Assembly (NCBI GenBank): GCA_018365815.1
Contig: JAGZJH010000021.1
Location: 1 to 42,256, forward strand
DNA: 42,256 bases
Direction of reading: 5' to 3'
DNA from: Erysipelotrichaceae bacterium
Lineage (GTDB): Bacteria; Bacillota_I; Bacilli_A; Erysipelotrichales; Coprobacillaceae
Shown: piece after piece, positions 33,064 to 42,158 of the stretch
Layout of the letters: each line of letters opens with the position of its first letter
Position numbering within the stretch: position 1 is the first letter of the stretch
Notes under the pieces: model-generated
The model's database searches: none
Seen by the model: the letters and a program-made list of their open reading frames with translations, nothing else
Told to the model about the DNA's origin: nothing
Translations under genes and position numbers: made by a program

Positions 33064-34878
33064 TTAAAATAAATTTTGTCTTCCTAATACATGTAACTTA
33101 ACTAACATATAATCAGAAGCATCTATATTGCCATCTAAGTTTACATCTGCCCTACTAAGTTTATCACCACTTAATATTTTTCTCCCTAATACATGTAATT
33201 TGATCTCCATGTAGTCATCTGCTTGCACACTTCCGTCACCATTCACATCACCTTTTAAATAACTTGGCACAGATGGCTTATTACCAGAATAATCAATAAC
33301 AGTGACAACACTTGCTTGCACATATACATAATCACGAGATAAATCAAATAACCCCGCATAATCTTTTTTAGTACGACTGCTATTTAAAACAGTATCTGAA
33401 TAGATTTTATACCATTTATTCCCCGAAGCATCAGTCACTGTATCTAAAATAGTTACAGGAAAATCGTATATTTTACCTGCATTACCAGAACCTATTGCTC
33501 CAGATGTATAAATACGATAATTTGTTGACGGTTCTTTATAAAACCCTTGTTCGCCATGCATAATTCCAATAGGCTCTTTTGCATAATCTTGAACACCATA
33601 TTTATCTGCAATTTTATAATTATGTGAAGCCGCTTTTTCACCCCAATATGGATCAGAAGCATACTTTACATTAATACCACTTTGTTTATCTCCTAAATGC
33701 GGTCCTCGATAACGCGAATCACCACCGTCTAAATAACCTTTTGAAATATATTTATAGGCATGGGTATTAATACAATCTAAAACTGAATTATAATAAGTAG
33801 CATTATCTGGATTTGAATCAACCGCATTATGTCCAAATAAATTATTGCGATTTAAAGCATAATTACTTGTTCCCCATGCACTTTCATTAATCCCTATTCC
33901 AAACATCAATCCCGCATTAGCGCCATATGTATTTTGAGCAATAATAAAATCTTCACCTGAATTTTTCATTTTAGAATTAACATTTGCACCTTTAGTATCT
34001 GTAATATAGCGATTTAATAAATCTGCTGAAAAATTTGTTTTAGTTCTAAATGATAAAAATTGATAGTAGTTATAATACGGATTATTTGGATTTACAGAGT
34101 TTTGATAAGTATTGTTGCGATAATCCTCTAACATTTTCCCATAATCTGTATAAAAATAATGTCCGTCATAACTATAATAGTTTACATCTGGTTTTAAATA
34201 AGTTAATCCATATCCAACTTGTTGAGTTGCTGTTGAAGTTTGGTTATATGTATAATAATGATATAGTTTATTTTGTGTAACTTTATAATAACTAACTGGC
34301 TCATTACCGGTAAATTTTTTCAAAACAACATTTGCTGATGGAACATCTGCAACCACACCGGCAAATTTTACTCGAATGGTATTTGCATTTACAGTTGTAA
34401 TATAAGCAGCATCCGAAGCTGATGAACCATGGGCATATCCGCTTCTGCCGGTAAGTGTTTCTGTATATTCAAAATATCCTCTAAGTTGAGCAATTAATAC
34501 ATCACCACTTTTAATATTGTCATTGGCTTTAATTTGTAATTCACCCTCTTCATCGCTAAATGTTCCCATCATTTTGCGATTATCCACTGCTTCTTGTGCA
34601 TCTTCAAAATCATCAAATTCCGCTAATGTTTCTTCACTGTCATCTGAAGATAATACAACTGAATAATACTGTGGTTTAGGTTCTGTATAGACAGTATCAT
34701 CGTAGTCATAATAAATAGGGTTTCCATCTTCATCTAAAATATAAAATTGTTCATTTGAAGATTGTAATAATTCATCTTCTTTATCCACATTTTCTGCACT
34801 TACATGATTTATATAAACAGAGCTACAAACTGTAACTAAAGAAAGTCCGATTAATAATATTTTACTTCTTAATTTCAT
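33064..34878 (-). CDS. Secreted GH73-type glucosaminidase with C-terminal dockerin
   Basis: This 604-aa protein has a signal peptide (1-28). A beta-rich N-terminal region (60-230) has Tyr-rich segments. A glucosaminidase domain (about 290-430) has catalytic Glu in GINESAWG (E332) and NLFGH. An SH3-like stretch (440-530) is followed by a type-I dockerin (542-604) with two calcium loops, DVNGDGSVQADDY and DVNLDGNIDASDY, each followed by a helix with KLHVLGR. Glucosaminidases cut the peptidoglycan glycan backbone. A dockerin on such an enzyme implies non-covalent attachment to a cohesin-like partner, possibly the next gene product. GTAGGAA precedes the ATG. Confidence 0.9.
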   Translation of the reverse strand: MKLRSKILLIGLSLVTVCSSVYINHVSAENVDKEDELLQSSNEQFYILDEDGNPIYYDYDDTVYTEPKPQYYSVVLSSDDSEETLAEFDDFEDAQEAVDNRKMMGTFSDEEGELQIKANDNIKSGDVLIAQLRGYFEYTETLTGRSGYAHGSSASDAAYITTVNANTIRVKFAGVVADVPSANVVLKKFTGNEPVSYYKVTQNKLYHYYTYNQTSTATQQVGYGLTYLKPDVNYYSYDGHYFYTDYGKMLEDYRNNTYQNSVNPNNPYYNYYQFLSFRTKTNFSADLLNRYITDTKGANVNSKMKNSGEDFIIAQNTYGANAGLMFGIGINESAWGTSNYALNRNNLFGHNAVDSNPDNATYYNSVLDCINTHAYKYISKGYLDGGDSRYRGPHLGDKQSGINVKYASDPYWGEKAASHNYKIADKYGVQDYAKEPIGIMHGEQGFYKEPSTNYRIYTSGAIGSGNAGKIYDFPVTILDTVTDASGNKWYKIYSDTVLNSSRTKKDYAGLFDLSRDYVYVQASVVTVIDYSGNKPSVPSYLKGDVNGDGSVQADDYMEIKLHVLGRKILSGDKLSRADVNLDGNIDASDYMLVKLHVLGRQNLF

Positions 34879-34989
34879 TTCCTACGCCCCTTTTCACTAT
34901 ATTTCTACTCATTAATTGTATAATAAAATCCCCCTTTAATCAACATTTTTATACTTATGCAAAAATTTTTTTAGCAAAAGCCATTAAAT

Positions 34990-35023
34990 CAAAAGAAAAA
35001 GATTGAAAACACACTTCAATCTT
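34990..35023 (-). terminator. Terminator of ribF
   Basis: AAGATTGAA (34999-35007) and TTCAATCTT (35015-35023) form a perfect 9-bp stem. On the minus strand it is followed by TTTTTCTTTT. It begins one base after the ribF stop. Confidence 0.8.
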
Positions 35024-35024
35024 C

Positions 35025-35948
35025 TTAGCAATTAAAATAACGAATGATCTTTTCTTTATCAGTTAATAACTGTTTAACTAAATCATTAGGAGAAGAAAAT
35101 TTAACTTCATCACGAATAAAACAATAAAAATAAACTTTAGCATTTTGATGATAAATATCTTCGTCAAAATCAAAAACATTGACTTCTAAAGACGGGTGAT
35201 CTAGTTTATCAAAAGTTGGGTTATAACCAATATTACACATTCCAATATACATCTTACCATTTACTTCTAACTTTACTCCATAAACCCCATTTTTAGGAAT
35301 AAAGTAATGACCATAATCAATATTGGCAGTGGGAAAACCGATTGTTCGTCCGATTTGTCTTCCTTTAATAACCGTTCCTTGAATGCGATATACCCTAGAT
35401 AATAAATGATTTACTTTTTCTATATTTCCCTCATCTAATAATAAACGAATACGAGTAGAACTGATTTTTTTGTCATCTTCAACTACTTCATCTTGAACAT
35501 AAACTTCAAAGCGATCTTTAGCGAGTGTTTGTAACATTTTCACATTTCCTTGTCCTTTTAAACCAAAGTGATAATCAAATCCACAAACTAAGTATTTTAA
35601 AGGTAAAGAAGTAATAAACTTTTCAAAAAATACTTCCGGTAATAATTGACTGACTTCTTTTGAAAAATCAACGATAATTAAATAATCCACCCCAAGTTTT
35701 TCTAATATTTCTTGTCGATCTAATGGTGAAGTTAAATAATGTTCTTCTTTAACTTTCCCTAAAGTCACTAACGGACTAGGATAAAAAGTCATTAGCGCAC
35801 TTTGAGTATGATTTTTTTTAGCATAGTTTAACACTTCATTAATTAATGTTAAATGGCCTTGATGTACGCCATCAAAAAAACCGATTGCCATTGCTAATTG
35901 ATTTTCAATTTCTAATACTTCATCTAAATGATAATGAATAACTTTCAT
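35025..35948 (-). CDS. ribF: Bifunctional riboflavin kinase / FMN adenylyltransferase
   Basis: RibF converts riboflavin to FMN and FAD. The N-terminal nucleotidyltransferase domain shows GFFDGVHQGHL (residues 23-33) and STRIRLLL. The C-terminal kinase domain shows RIQGTVIKGRQIGRTIGFPTAN. Length (307 aa) and domains are complete. ATG 35948 overlaps the truB stop as TAATG, with GGGGG eight bases upstream, so the two genes are translationally coupled, the common Firmicute arrangement. No FMN riboswitch is present. Confidence 0.95.
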   Translation of the reverse strand: MKVIHYHLDEVLEIENQLAMAIGFFDGVHQGHLTLINEVLNYAKKNHTQSALMTFYPSPLVTLGKVKEEHYLTSPLDRQEILEKLGVDYLIIVDFSKEVSQLLPEVFFEKFITSLPLKYLVCGFDYHFGLKGQGNVKMLQTLAKDRFEVYVQDEVVEDDKKISSTRIRLLLDEGNIEKVNHLLSRVYRIQGTVIKGRQIGRTIGFPTANIDYGHYFIPKNGVYGVKLEVNGKMYIGMCNIGYNPTFDKLDHPSLEVNVFDFDEDIYHQNAKVYFYCFIRDEVKFSSPNDLVKQLLTDKEKIIRYFNC

Positions 35949-36796
35949 TACCATAACCCCCTTACATTTTTTAGCCACCCTTTACCGGTTTGTTCATAAA
36001 TCGCCAAAACTTTGGACTGATTGTTTTTAATAACAACTTGTCCTTTTAAATCACTTTTAATCTGTTTTCCGTGAATGACTAAATTTTCATCTTCAATCAT
36101 TAAACTAGGCAAATGATTTAAAGCCTCATGAATACTGATCATTTTAAATTCATTATTTTCAATTTGTTCAATACTATAACTATCCTCTAGTTTAAATGGT
36201 CCTGATTGTATTCTTACTAAAGAAGACATACACCCTGGATAACCAAGAGCAGTAGCAATATCGACACATAACGAACGAATATAAGTTCCCTTTGAACAGT
36301 GAGCTAATATTTTAATTTCATTATCTTTAAAATCTAATACTTTTAAATCAATGATTTCTATATCTCGAGGTTCAATTTCAACAACTTCCCCATTTCTTGC
36401 ATATTCATAAAGTTTTTTACCATTGACTTTAATCGCTGAATATATTGGTGGAATTTGTTTTTGTTTTCCCAAAAATGATTGAATAACCTCGTTTAATTTT
36501 TCTAATGTAATATCATTTTTAAATTCTTTAGTTTCAACAACTTTCCCCTCTAAATCATAAGTATCCGTTGACATTCCTAAACGAATAGTCGCAATATAGG
36601 TTTTATCTTCACTGCTTAAAAATTGAATAGCTTTAGTTGCTTTATTGACGCAAACAACTAACACCCCACTGGCTAATGGATCTAACGTTCCACAATGCCC
36701 TACTTTTTTAGTATGTAAAACTCGTCTTAAACGATTAACAACATCATGACTTGTACAATTTAATGGTTTATTGACTAATATTATTCCATCCATCAT
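35948..36796 (-). CDS. truB: tRNA pseudouridine(55) synthase
   Basis: TruB forms pseudouridine 55 in the T loop of tRNAs. Catalytic Asp39 is in CGTLDPLASGVL. IILVNKPLNCTSHDVV at the start, IPPIYSAIKVNGKKLYEYAR and KGTYIRSLCVDIA are family motifs. The 282-aa length is normal. It is translationally coupled to ribF. Its promoter faces the divergent M42 peptidase gene across 130 bp. Confidence 0.96.
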   Translation of the reverse strand: MMDGIILVNKPLNCTSHDVVNRLRRVLHTKKVGHCGTLDPLASGVLVVCVNKATKAIQFLSSEDKTYIATIRLGMSTDTYDLEGKVVETKEFKNDITLEKLNEVIQSFLGKQKQIPPIYSAIKVNGKKLYEYARNGEVVEIEPRDIEIIDLKVLDFKDNEIKILAHCSKGTYIRSLCVDIATALGYPGCMSSLVRIQSGPFKLEDSYSIEQIENNEFKMISIHEALNHLPSLMIEDENLVIHGKQIKSDLKGQVVIKNNQSKVLAIYEQTGKGWLKNVRGLW

Positions 36797-36926
36797 AAAA
36801 TTCCTTTCTTTTATACTTTTTATATTTTAACAAATACTTTTAATATTTGAAAGAATTAATATTGTATATTCTTACTTTTGATGTAAAATAGAGAATAACT
36901 AAACTAAAACAAAAGGAGAAAGTACA

Positions 36927-37961
36927 ATGAATTTTGATAAAACATATGTATTAGACTTATTAAAAGATATTTTAAGCACTGATAGTCCTAGTGGTTTTAC
37001 TCATCATGTTATGGATAAAATTGAAAACTATGCCTTAAATTTAGGTTATGCATTCTCTAAAACACAAAAAGGTAATGGTATCATTGAAATTTTAGGTGAA
37101 GACAGTTCTAAAACAATTGGTATTTCTGCTCATGTGGATACATTAGGAGCAATGGTAAGAAGTATTAAAAGCGATGGACGTTTAGCTTTTACAAAAGTAG
37201 GTGGTCCGATTTTAGCGACATTAGATAGCGAATTATGTAAAATATATACACGTGATGGTAAAATTTATAGCGGAACATTTTTTTCAACTACTCCCGCAAT
37301 TCATGTTTACCAAGAAGCTTCAACAGCACCTAGGCAAGAAGAAACAATGGAAGTTATTTTAGACGAAATAGTTAAAAGTAAAGAAGATACACAAAAATTA
37401 GGAATTGCTAATGGTGATTACATTTGCATCGATCCAAAAACAGTCATTACTGAAAATGGATTTATTAAATCAAGATTTTTAGATGACAAATTAAGCGTTG
37501 CTATTATTTTTGGGGTTTTAAAATATTTCAAAGATCACAATATTTTACCTAAATACAATATCAAAGTTTTAATTTCAACATTTGAAGAAGTAGGTCATGG
37601 AATGGCTTATATCCCTAATGACATTACAGAAATGTTAGCAGTGGATATGGGATGTATAGGTAAAGATTTAACTTGCAGTGAATATGATGTTTCGATTTGT
37701 GCTAAAGATTCTTCTGGTCCTTATGATTATGAAATGACTTCTAAATTAGTCAACTTAGCCAAAGAAAACAATATTCAATACGCCATTGATATTTATCCAT
37801 CTTATTCATCAGATGCTTCTGCAGCTTTAAGAGGAGGAAATAACATCAAAGCAGCCTTAATCGGTTCAGGTGTTTTTGCAAGTCATGGTTATGAGCGTTC
37901 TCACTATCAAGGAGTAGAAAATTCAATGAAATTATTAACTTTATATTTAACAAACCAATAA
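36927..37961 (+). CDS. M42-family metallo-aminopeptidase
   Basis: This 344-aa protein is a di-metal aminopeptidase of the glutamyl/PepA-TET type. Metal and catalytic residues are visible: His in SAHVDTLG, bridging Asp in SRFLDDKLS, catalytic Glu pair in TFEEVGHG, Asp in AVDMGCIG, and the C-terminal His in FASHGYERSH. Members form tetrahedral dodecamers that degrade short peptides in the cytoplasm. AAAAGGAGAAAG precedes the ATG, and a strong terminator follows. Confidence 0.92.
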   Translation: MNFDKTYVLDLLKDILSTDSPSGFTHHVMDKIENYALNLGYAFSKTQKGNGIIEILGEDSSKTIGISAHVDTLGAMVRSIKSDGRLAFTKVGGPILATLDSELCKIYTRDGKIYSGTFFSTTPAIHVYQEASTAPRQEETMEVILDEIVKSKEDTQKLGIANGDYICIDPKTVITENGFIKSRFLDDKLSVAIIFGVLKYFKDHNILPKYNIKVLISTFEEVGHGMAYIPNDITEMLAVDMGCIGKDLTCSEYDVSICAKDSSGPYDYEMTSKLVNLAKENNIQYAIDIYPSYSSDASAALRGGNNIKAALIGSGVFASHGYERSHYQGVENSMKLLTLYLTNQ

Positions 37962-37977
37962 AAAAGAAGTTATCTTT

Positions 37978-38010
37978 AGGTTCTTACTCAATCAGTAAGA
38001 ACCTTTTTTA
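37978..38010. terminator. Bidirectional terminator
   Basis: AGGTTCTTACT (37978-37988) and AGTAAGAACCT (37994-38004) form a perfect 11-bp stem with loop CAATC and a T-run. It ends the M42 gene and probably the convergent 713-aa gene. Confidence 0.88.
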
Positions 38011-38025
38011 TAACCTCTTTAATAA

Positions 38026-40167
38026 TTACAATGCTTCTTGCCACCCTTTTTTAAAACCTAAGTTTTCTTTAAAAGAACGATCTTTTACTTTTTTAAATAC
38101 AAAGAATAATTGTCCTATAAAATCATCAATCATTTCTTCATCATTAATATAGCTTATCATACACTTTGTGTACTCAAATAAATTTAAATAATGATATTTA
38201 GAAAAACTAAAATCACTTAATAAACAATCGCTTAAACACCACTCTTTTAAATCTAATAAAACCTTTAACATATTCATCAATTTATTGCCATCATTATCAT
38301 TATAATAATTTAAAGTTAAAGAATTTTTCATTTCATCTTTTAAACTACTCATTAACTGCATTAAAAACGGCAATGGAATTTGTTCTATCAATTCATTAAA
38401 ATCAACGATTTCATGGTGTGAACTTAAATATAAATCTAACGTTTCTTGCATTGATTCATAATCTGACTGACTTTTAAAAATATATTCCATTAATTGCATT
38501 TGGTTTTGAAAAGATTGTAAATAAGCAGCTAATTTTTTTCTAAAATCTCTTAAAATCATTTGTATTAATATAAGATATTCTCCTTTTAACCGTAAATCTA
38601 TTTTTTCATCATCACTGATTTGTAAAGGGGTAGTCAAAGTAAACACCGGTTTTATTTCATTTTCAACTTCTTTTTCAACAATGCTTTCATATAAAATAAT
38701 ATACTTTTGAACATTTCTTACTATTGAATCATACACTTCAATATCACTATAAGTTTGTTGCGAAGCCACTACTTCATTATAAATCTCACTAATTTTTTCT
38801 AACTTTTCTACTGAAGATAAATCACTATGATCAATAGTTTCAACATTTGTTTTAACCTTTTGACAATATTCACTAAACTCAATAAAACGTTTATCTTGTT
38901 TTTGATGTTCGTTAGTAAAATCAAATGATAGTTGTGAGTAGACATCATCGATATAATGACTCATCTCATTATCATCACGTTCTAATAATTCTTCTAAAGA
39001 ATATGTAATAATATTTTTCTTTTTTAAACTTTTGGTTTCGTTATGGCGTAAATCTTTAATTTTTAATTTTTCATAATAAAGCCATTGTTTAATAAAACTT
39101 TCTACCTTCACTTCATTAACAGTATGCATTAAAAAAACTAAAACACTCACCATAGATGTTTTTTGACCTATTTCAATCAACTCAGGAATTGTTTTTTTAA
39201 TATAACAAGTCCAATCATAACTTTGAGTCATTAAAACATCAAATAATAAAGAAGTTGAGGTTTCTTGTTCAAATTGGTCGATGAATAATAATGGGCTTAA
39301 ACAATTTTGTTTTGCAGCTTCTTGAAAATCCGCACTCACTAACCAAGCTAAATATAATTGTTGAATTAAAGGGGCTTGTTTATAAGCAATCACAAACTTT
39401 TCTTTAAGTTTTAAAAGGTATCCTTGTAACATTTGTTCATCAATATACCTCACAAGAATAGGCATGAGTTTATAATGTGGTTGTCTTATTAAATAACGTT
39501 GTGCGAAGAGATCTTGTTTAATTAACTCCTCTTTACTGCTAAATAAATAATCATCAAAAAACACAGTCCAATAATCAAACTCACCATAACGATGATACAA
39601 ATCCCCTAAAAAATCAATCCAATCATGAACACTTTCATAAGGGCTATTAAACTGACGGGTTATATGTTCATAAACAAAATGACTGATTTCATGGTTAATC
39701 TCTAAATCTTGCACTAATAACCATTGAATAATTAAACACCCTTCTAAAGTTAAAGGATTGATCCATTGATGTAATGAATACTTAGATAAATCCTGATGGT
39801 GAATAAAATAAAGCAAATCTTTATTAAAATCTCGACCATTTAATTGATGTGATAATAATTGAAACAGTGCATCATTAATATTCAAAGAATGAATAATGGA
39901 AATATGATTATTTTCTAAATACTTAATATAATACATATAAATCATCGTTACCCATTTATGATGCATAATACGACTTTGAAATTTCAATACTGATTCTAAT
40001 TGTTGCATTTGCTTTAAATCATCAATAATATCTAATAATAATATTTCATCTTCTTTTGTAATATAATTCACTTTAATATTGGAATGCTGTTGTTGAAGGT
40101 AGTTTTGGATATTTTCATTTAGGTTTATTTCAAATTTTAATTCATTACTTTTTTGAATTTGAGTCAT
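38026..40167 (-). CDS. Large helical protein of unknown function
   Basis: The gene encodes 713 aa, with no family I recognise. It is predicted almost wholly alpha-helical from composition. It is rich in Leu, Gln, His, Tyr and acidic residues, with no signal peptide, no membrane segment and no nucleotide-binding motif. A basic KSLKKKN stretch at about 390 separates two helical halves; the second begins with a coiled-coil-like region (about 400-520). The C-terminus ends FKKGWQEAL. AAAGGGG lies upstream of the ATG. It is followed on the other side by an RpiR regulator in the same orientation, with a terminator between, so it is probably transcribed alone. No function is proposed. Confidence 0.7.
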   Translation of the reverse strand: MTQIQKSNELKFEINLNENIQNYLQQQHSNIKVNYITKEDEILLLDIIDDLKQMQQLESVLKFQSRIMHHKWVTMIYMYYIKYLENNHISIIHSLNINDALFQLLSHQLNGRDFNKDLLYFIHHQDLSKYSLHQWINPLTLEGCLIIQWLLVQDLEINHEISHFVYEHITRQFNSPYESVHDWIDFLGDLYHRYGEFDYWTVFFDDYLFSSKEELIKQDLFAQRYLIRQPHYKLMPILVRYIDEQMLQGYLLKLKEKFVIAYKQAPLIQQLYLAWLVSADFQEAAKQNCLSPLLFIDQFEQETSTSLLFDVLMTQSYDWTCYIKKTIPELIEIGQKTSMVSVLVFLMHTVNEVKVESFIKQWLYYEKLKIKDLRHNETKSLKKKNIITYSLEELLERDDNEMSHYIDDVYSQLSFDFTNEHQKQDKRFIEFSEYCQKVKTNVETIDHSDLSSVEKLEKISEIYNEVVASQQTYSDIEVYDSIVRNVQKYIILYESIVEKEVENEIKPVFTLTTPLQISDDEKIDLRLKGEYLILIQMILRDFRKKLAAYLQSFQNQMQLMEYIFKSQSDYESMQETLDLYLSSHHEIVDFNELIEQIPLPFLMQLMSSLKDEMKNSLTLNYYNDNDGNKLMNMLKVLLDLKEWCLSDCLLSDFSFSKYHYLNLFEYTKCMISYINDEEMIDDFIGQLFFVFKKVKDRSFKENLGFKKGWQEAL

Positions 40168-40256
40168 ATTAATTTCAACCCCTTTTCATTGATTATTATT
40201 ATATACTAAATTATTTAAAATTACTTAAAAAATAATGTGACATTTTAAGACAAAAT

Positions 40257-40279
40257 AAAAGAGGGACATCCCCTTTTAT
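40257..40279 (-). terminator. Terminator overlapping the RpiR-gene stop
   Basis: AAAAGAGGG pairs with CCCCTTTT around ACAT. On the minus strand it is followed by TTTTATTTTG. The stop codon (40276-40278) is in the stem. Confidence 0.75.
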
Positions 40280-41037
40280 TGATAATATTGACGATAATAA
40301 TGAACTCTTAATAAATCACAAATCATCATAATTTGATAATTAAAGTGAATCCCATCAAAACGTCCCGGTAAACAAATGACATGCGAAGCAATTTCATTAT
40401 TATGAGTTAAATATGAATTATTTTGTGTAATTAAAATAGAAGTGGCTTCTTTTAAATTTAAATTCTCTTTTTTAATAAAATCATTAATTGCACGTCCCGT
40501 TGCAGAAATCACAATTGCAACATCATCTTTATCAAGTTTAATTGGATCATAACTATGATATTGAATTACCGGCTTTCCAAACGAAATTAAATCAGTTTGC
40601 AATTCAACTGTAATTGAAAGCGGATATAATGCCCCAAACAATACTACTCGTTTAGCTTTAAAAATATCACGACAGACTTTTGAAATATGTTCTTCCATTG
40701 CATTAAACGTTAAATTGCCATCAAATTCACTAATTAACATTTCACTATTCATTCCAAGCATTCTAGCGTGAATTTGATTTAAACGCACATAATGAGATTG
40801 AACAAGATATTCTTGAAAACTTTCATAACTATCAAAACCTAATAAAGCACAAAAAGACAAAATTTCTTCTCTACTGACATCAGTCTGTGAAATAATTTCT
40901 TCAAGCGAAATATCTTCCATATCAATATAGTGTTCAATAATAAATACACAAAATTTATAATACCCATCATGAAGCAATGTTCCATTAAAATAAGTCAGAA
41001 TACGGCTTAATAATATATTTGTATAGCTCGCTCCCAT
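40276..41037 (-). CDS. MurR/RpiR-family transcriptional regulator
   Basis: This 253-aa protein has an N-terminal RpiR-type helix-turn-helix (about 25-90; DISLEEIISQTDVSREEILSF, LLGFDSYESFQEYL). A C-terminal SIS sugar-phosphate-binding domain follows (about 115-245; KRVVLFGALYPL, VAIVISATGRAINDFI, ASHVICLPG). Such regulators respond to phosphosugars. No sugar operon is next to it; its targets may be elsewhere or include the phospho-beta-glucosidase genes in this window. GGGAGGTTAAAC precedes the ATG. Confidence 0.88.
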   Translation of the reverse strand: MGASYTNILLSRILTYFNGTLLHDGYYKFCVFIIEHYIDMEDISLEEIISQTDVSREEILSFCALLGFDSYESFQEYLVQSHYVRLNQIHARMLGMNSEMLISEFDGNLTFNAMEEHISKVCRDIFKAKRVVLFGALYPLSITVELQTDLISFGKPVIQYHSYDPIKLDKDDVAIVISATGRAINDFIKKENLNLKEATSILITQNNSYLTHNNEIASHVICLPGRFDGIHFNYQIMMICDLLRVHYYRQYYQ

Positions 41038-41202
41038 ATTGTTTAACCTCCCGTATAGTCATTCATATCTACATTTTAATCTAATTTACTCAAAAAATCT
41101 ATGCTTAAAAAGGAAAATGTATTTATATCTACTCCAATTATCAAATAATTATATCTTTATTCTCATAAAATCATAAAAAATTTCATTAAATTATTAAAAA
41201 TT

Positions 41203-41212
41203 GTGCTATAAT
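41203..41212 (+). promoter_or_regulatory. Extended -10 promoter of tRNA-Arg
   Basis: GTGCTATAAT with TATAAT at 41207-41212 lies ten bases before the tRNA. No good -35 is seen, as expected for an extended -10 promoter. Confidence 0.6.
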
Positions 41213-41222
41213 ATTTCTGCAC

Positions 41223-41298
41223 GCACTCGTAGTTCAATGGATAGAGCATTTGATTCCGGTTCAAAATGTTGCGGGTTCGACTCCTGCCGAGTGCGCCA
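41223..41298 (+). tRNA. tRNA-Arg (anticodon CCG)
   Basis: The acceptor GCACTCG pairs with CGAGTGC, followed by discriminator G and encoded CCA. The anticodon arm is TTTGA-TTCCGGT-TCAAA, giving CCG (Arg). The T arm contains GGTTCGACTCC. All arms pair. Confidence 0.95.
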
Positions 41299-41319
41299 TT
41301 TATTAAAACTGATTTCATT

Positions 41320-41349
41320 AAAGCATTGTCATCATTCAATGCTTTTTTT
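41320..41349 (+). terminator. Terminator after tRNA-Arg
   Basis: AAAGCATTG (41320-41328) and CAATGCTTT (41337-41345) form a stem followed by a T-run. Confidence 0.85.
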
Positions 41350-41465
41350 ACTTTTTATAAGATTATCTTTAAAAAATATTAAAGGTTTTATATCGTTAAA
41401 TTTAATCTTTATTGATTAAACTAAAAATAGAAAAAATAAAATGTTTAAAGAAATGAGGAAATCTT

Positions 41466-42119
41466 ATGAAAACAAATAATATAAAAAAATGCTTACTATT
41501 TTTATCTTTAACATTAATAATTATTTTAACTATATATGGAATATGTTTTATTGATTTTCCAAAACTTTTAAACCAAATAGAACAATATCCTTTCTTTTTA
41601 AAAGCCATTGTCATGATTATACTGAATACTTTTCAAATCGTATTAGCCTTTATTCCAGGTGAACCATTAGAATTAGCTTCAGGCTATTTATTTGGTAATA
41701 TGACGGGAACATTCATTTGTTTAATCGCCTCTGCCATTGGAACAATTATCGTTTATTTTCTTGTATATTGTTTTAAACACCAAATCATTAATATTTTATT
41801 TTCAAAAGATAAAATAGATGAAGTTGAAAATTTTCTTTCTAATAAAAAAAGTCAATTTTGGATTTATATTATCATGTTACTTCCAGGTACACCCAAAGAT
41901 GTTTTGACTTATGTTGCTAGTTTAGGAAATTTAAATTTATTAAAATGGACGCTACTTACCACCTTATGTCGCATTCCTAGTATCATCACCTCTACTTATT
42001 TATCAGATTCTATTAAAAATAATAACTTCACTCTAGCAATCATGATTTTTATTATCACTATTTTACTTGTAAGTATGGGAAGTTTGATGTATCAAAAATT
42101 AATCTCTCAAAAAAGTTAG
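41466..42119 (+). CDS. TVP38/TMEM64 (VTT-domain) membrane protein
   Basis: This 217-aa protein has about five or six hydrophobic segments. The VTT/SNARE-associated core is clear: FIPGEPLELASGYLFG, then SAIGTIIVYFLVY, then MLLPGTPKDVLTYVASLG. These glycine/proline-containing re-entrant loops are typical of DedA/TVP38-like proteins, thought to act as lipid scramblases or flippases. The first 20 residues form a hydrophobic anchor. AAATGAGGAAATC precedes the ATG. Confidence 0.88.
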   Translation: MKTNNIKKCLLFLSLTLIIILTIYGICFIDFPKLLNQIEQYPFFLKAIVMIILNTFQIVLAFIPGEPLELASGYLFGNMTGTFICLIASAIGTIIVYFLVYCFKHQIINILFSKDKIDEVENFLSNKKSQFWIYIIMLLPGTPKDVLTYVASLGNLNLLKWTLLTTLCRIPSIITSTYLSDSIKNNNFTLAIMIFIITILLVSMGSLMYQKLISQKS

Positions 42120-42125
42120 TTTTAT

Positions 42126-42158
42126 AAAATGAACCTGTTTAATTATCAGGTTCATTTT
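42126..42158. terminator. Intrinsic terminator
   Basis: AAAATGAACCTG (42126-42137) and CAGGTTCATTTT (42147-42158) form a perfect 12-bp stem just past the VTT gene stop. Confidence 0.85.

Noticed and set aside
32471..33067. Long rightward open frame opposite the surface-protein gene
   Set aside because: It is the antisense shadow of the Ser/Gly-rich repeat region. It has acidic/Pro/Leu low complexity and no ribosome-binding site, whereas the opposite strand has a signal peptide, domains and a TM anchor.
41201..41419. Short rightward frame over tRNA-Arg
   Set aside because: It runs straight through a perfect tRNA and its terminator; the frame is incidental.
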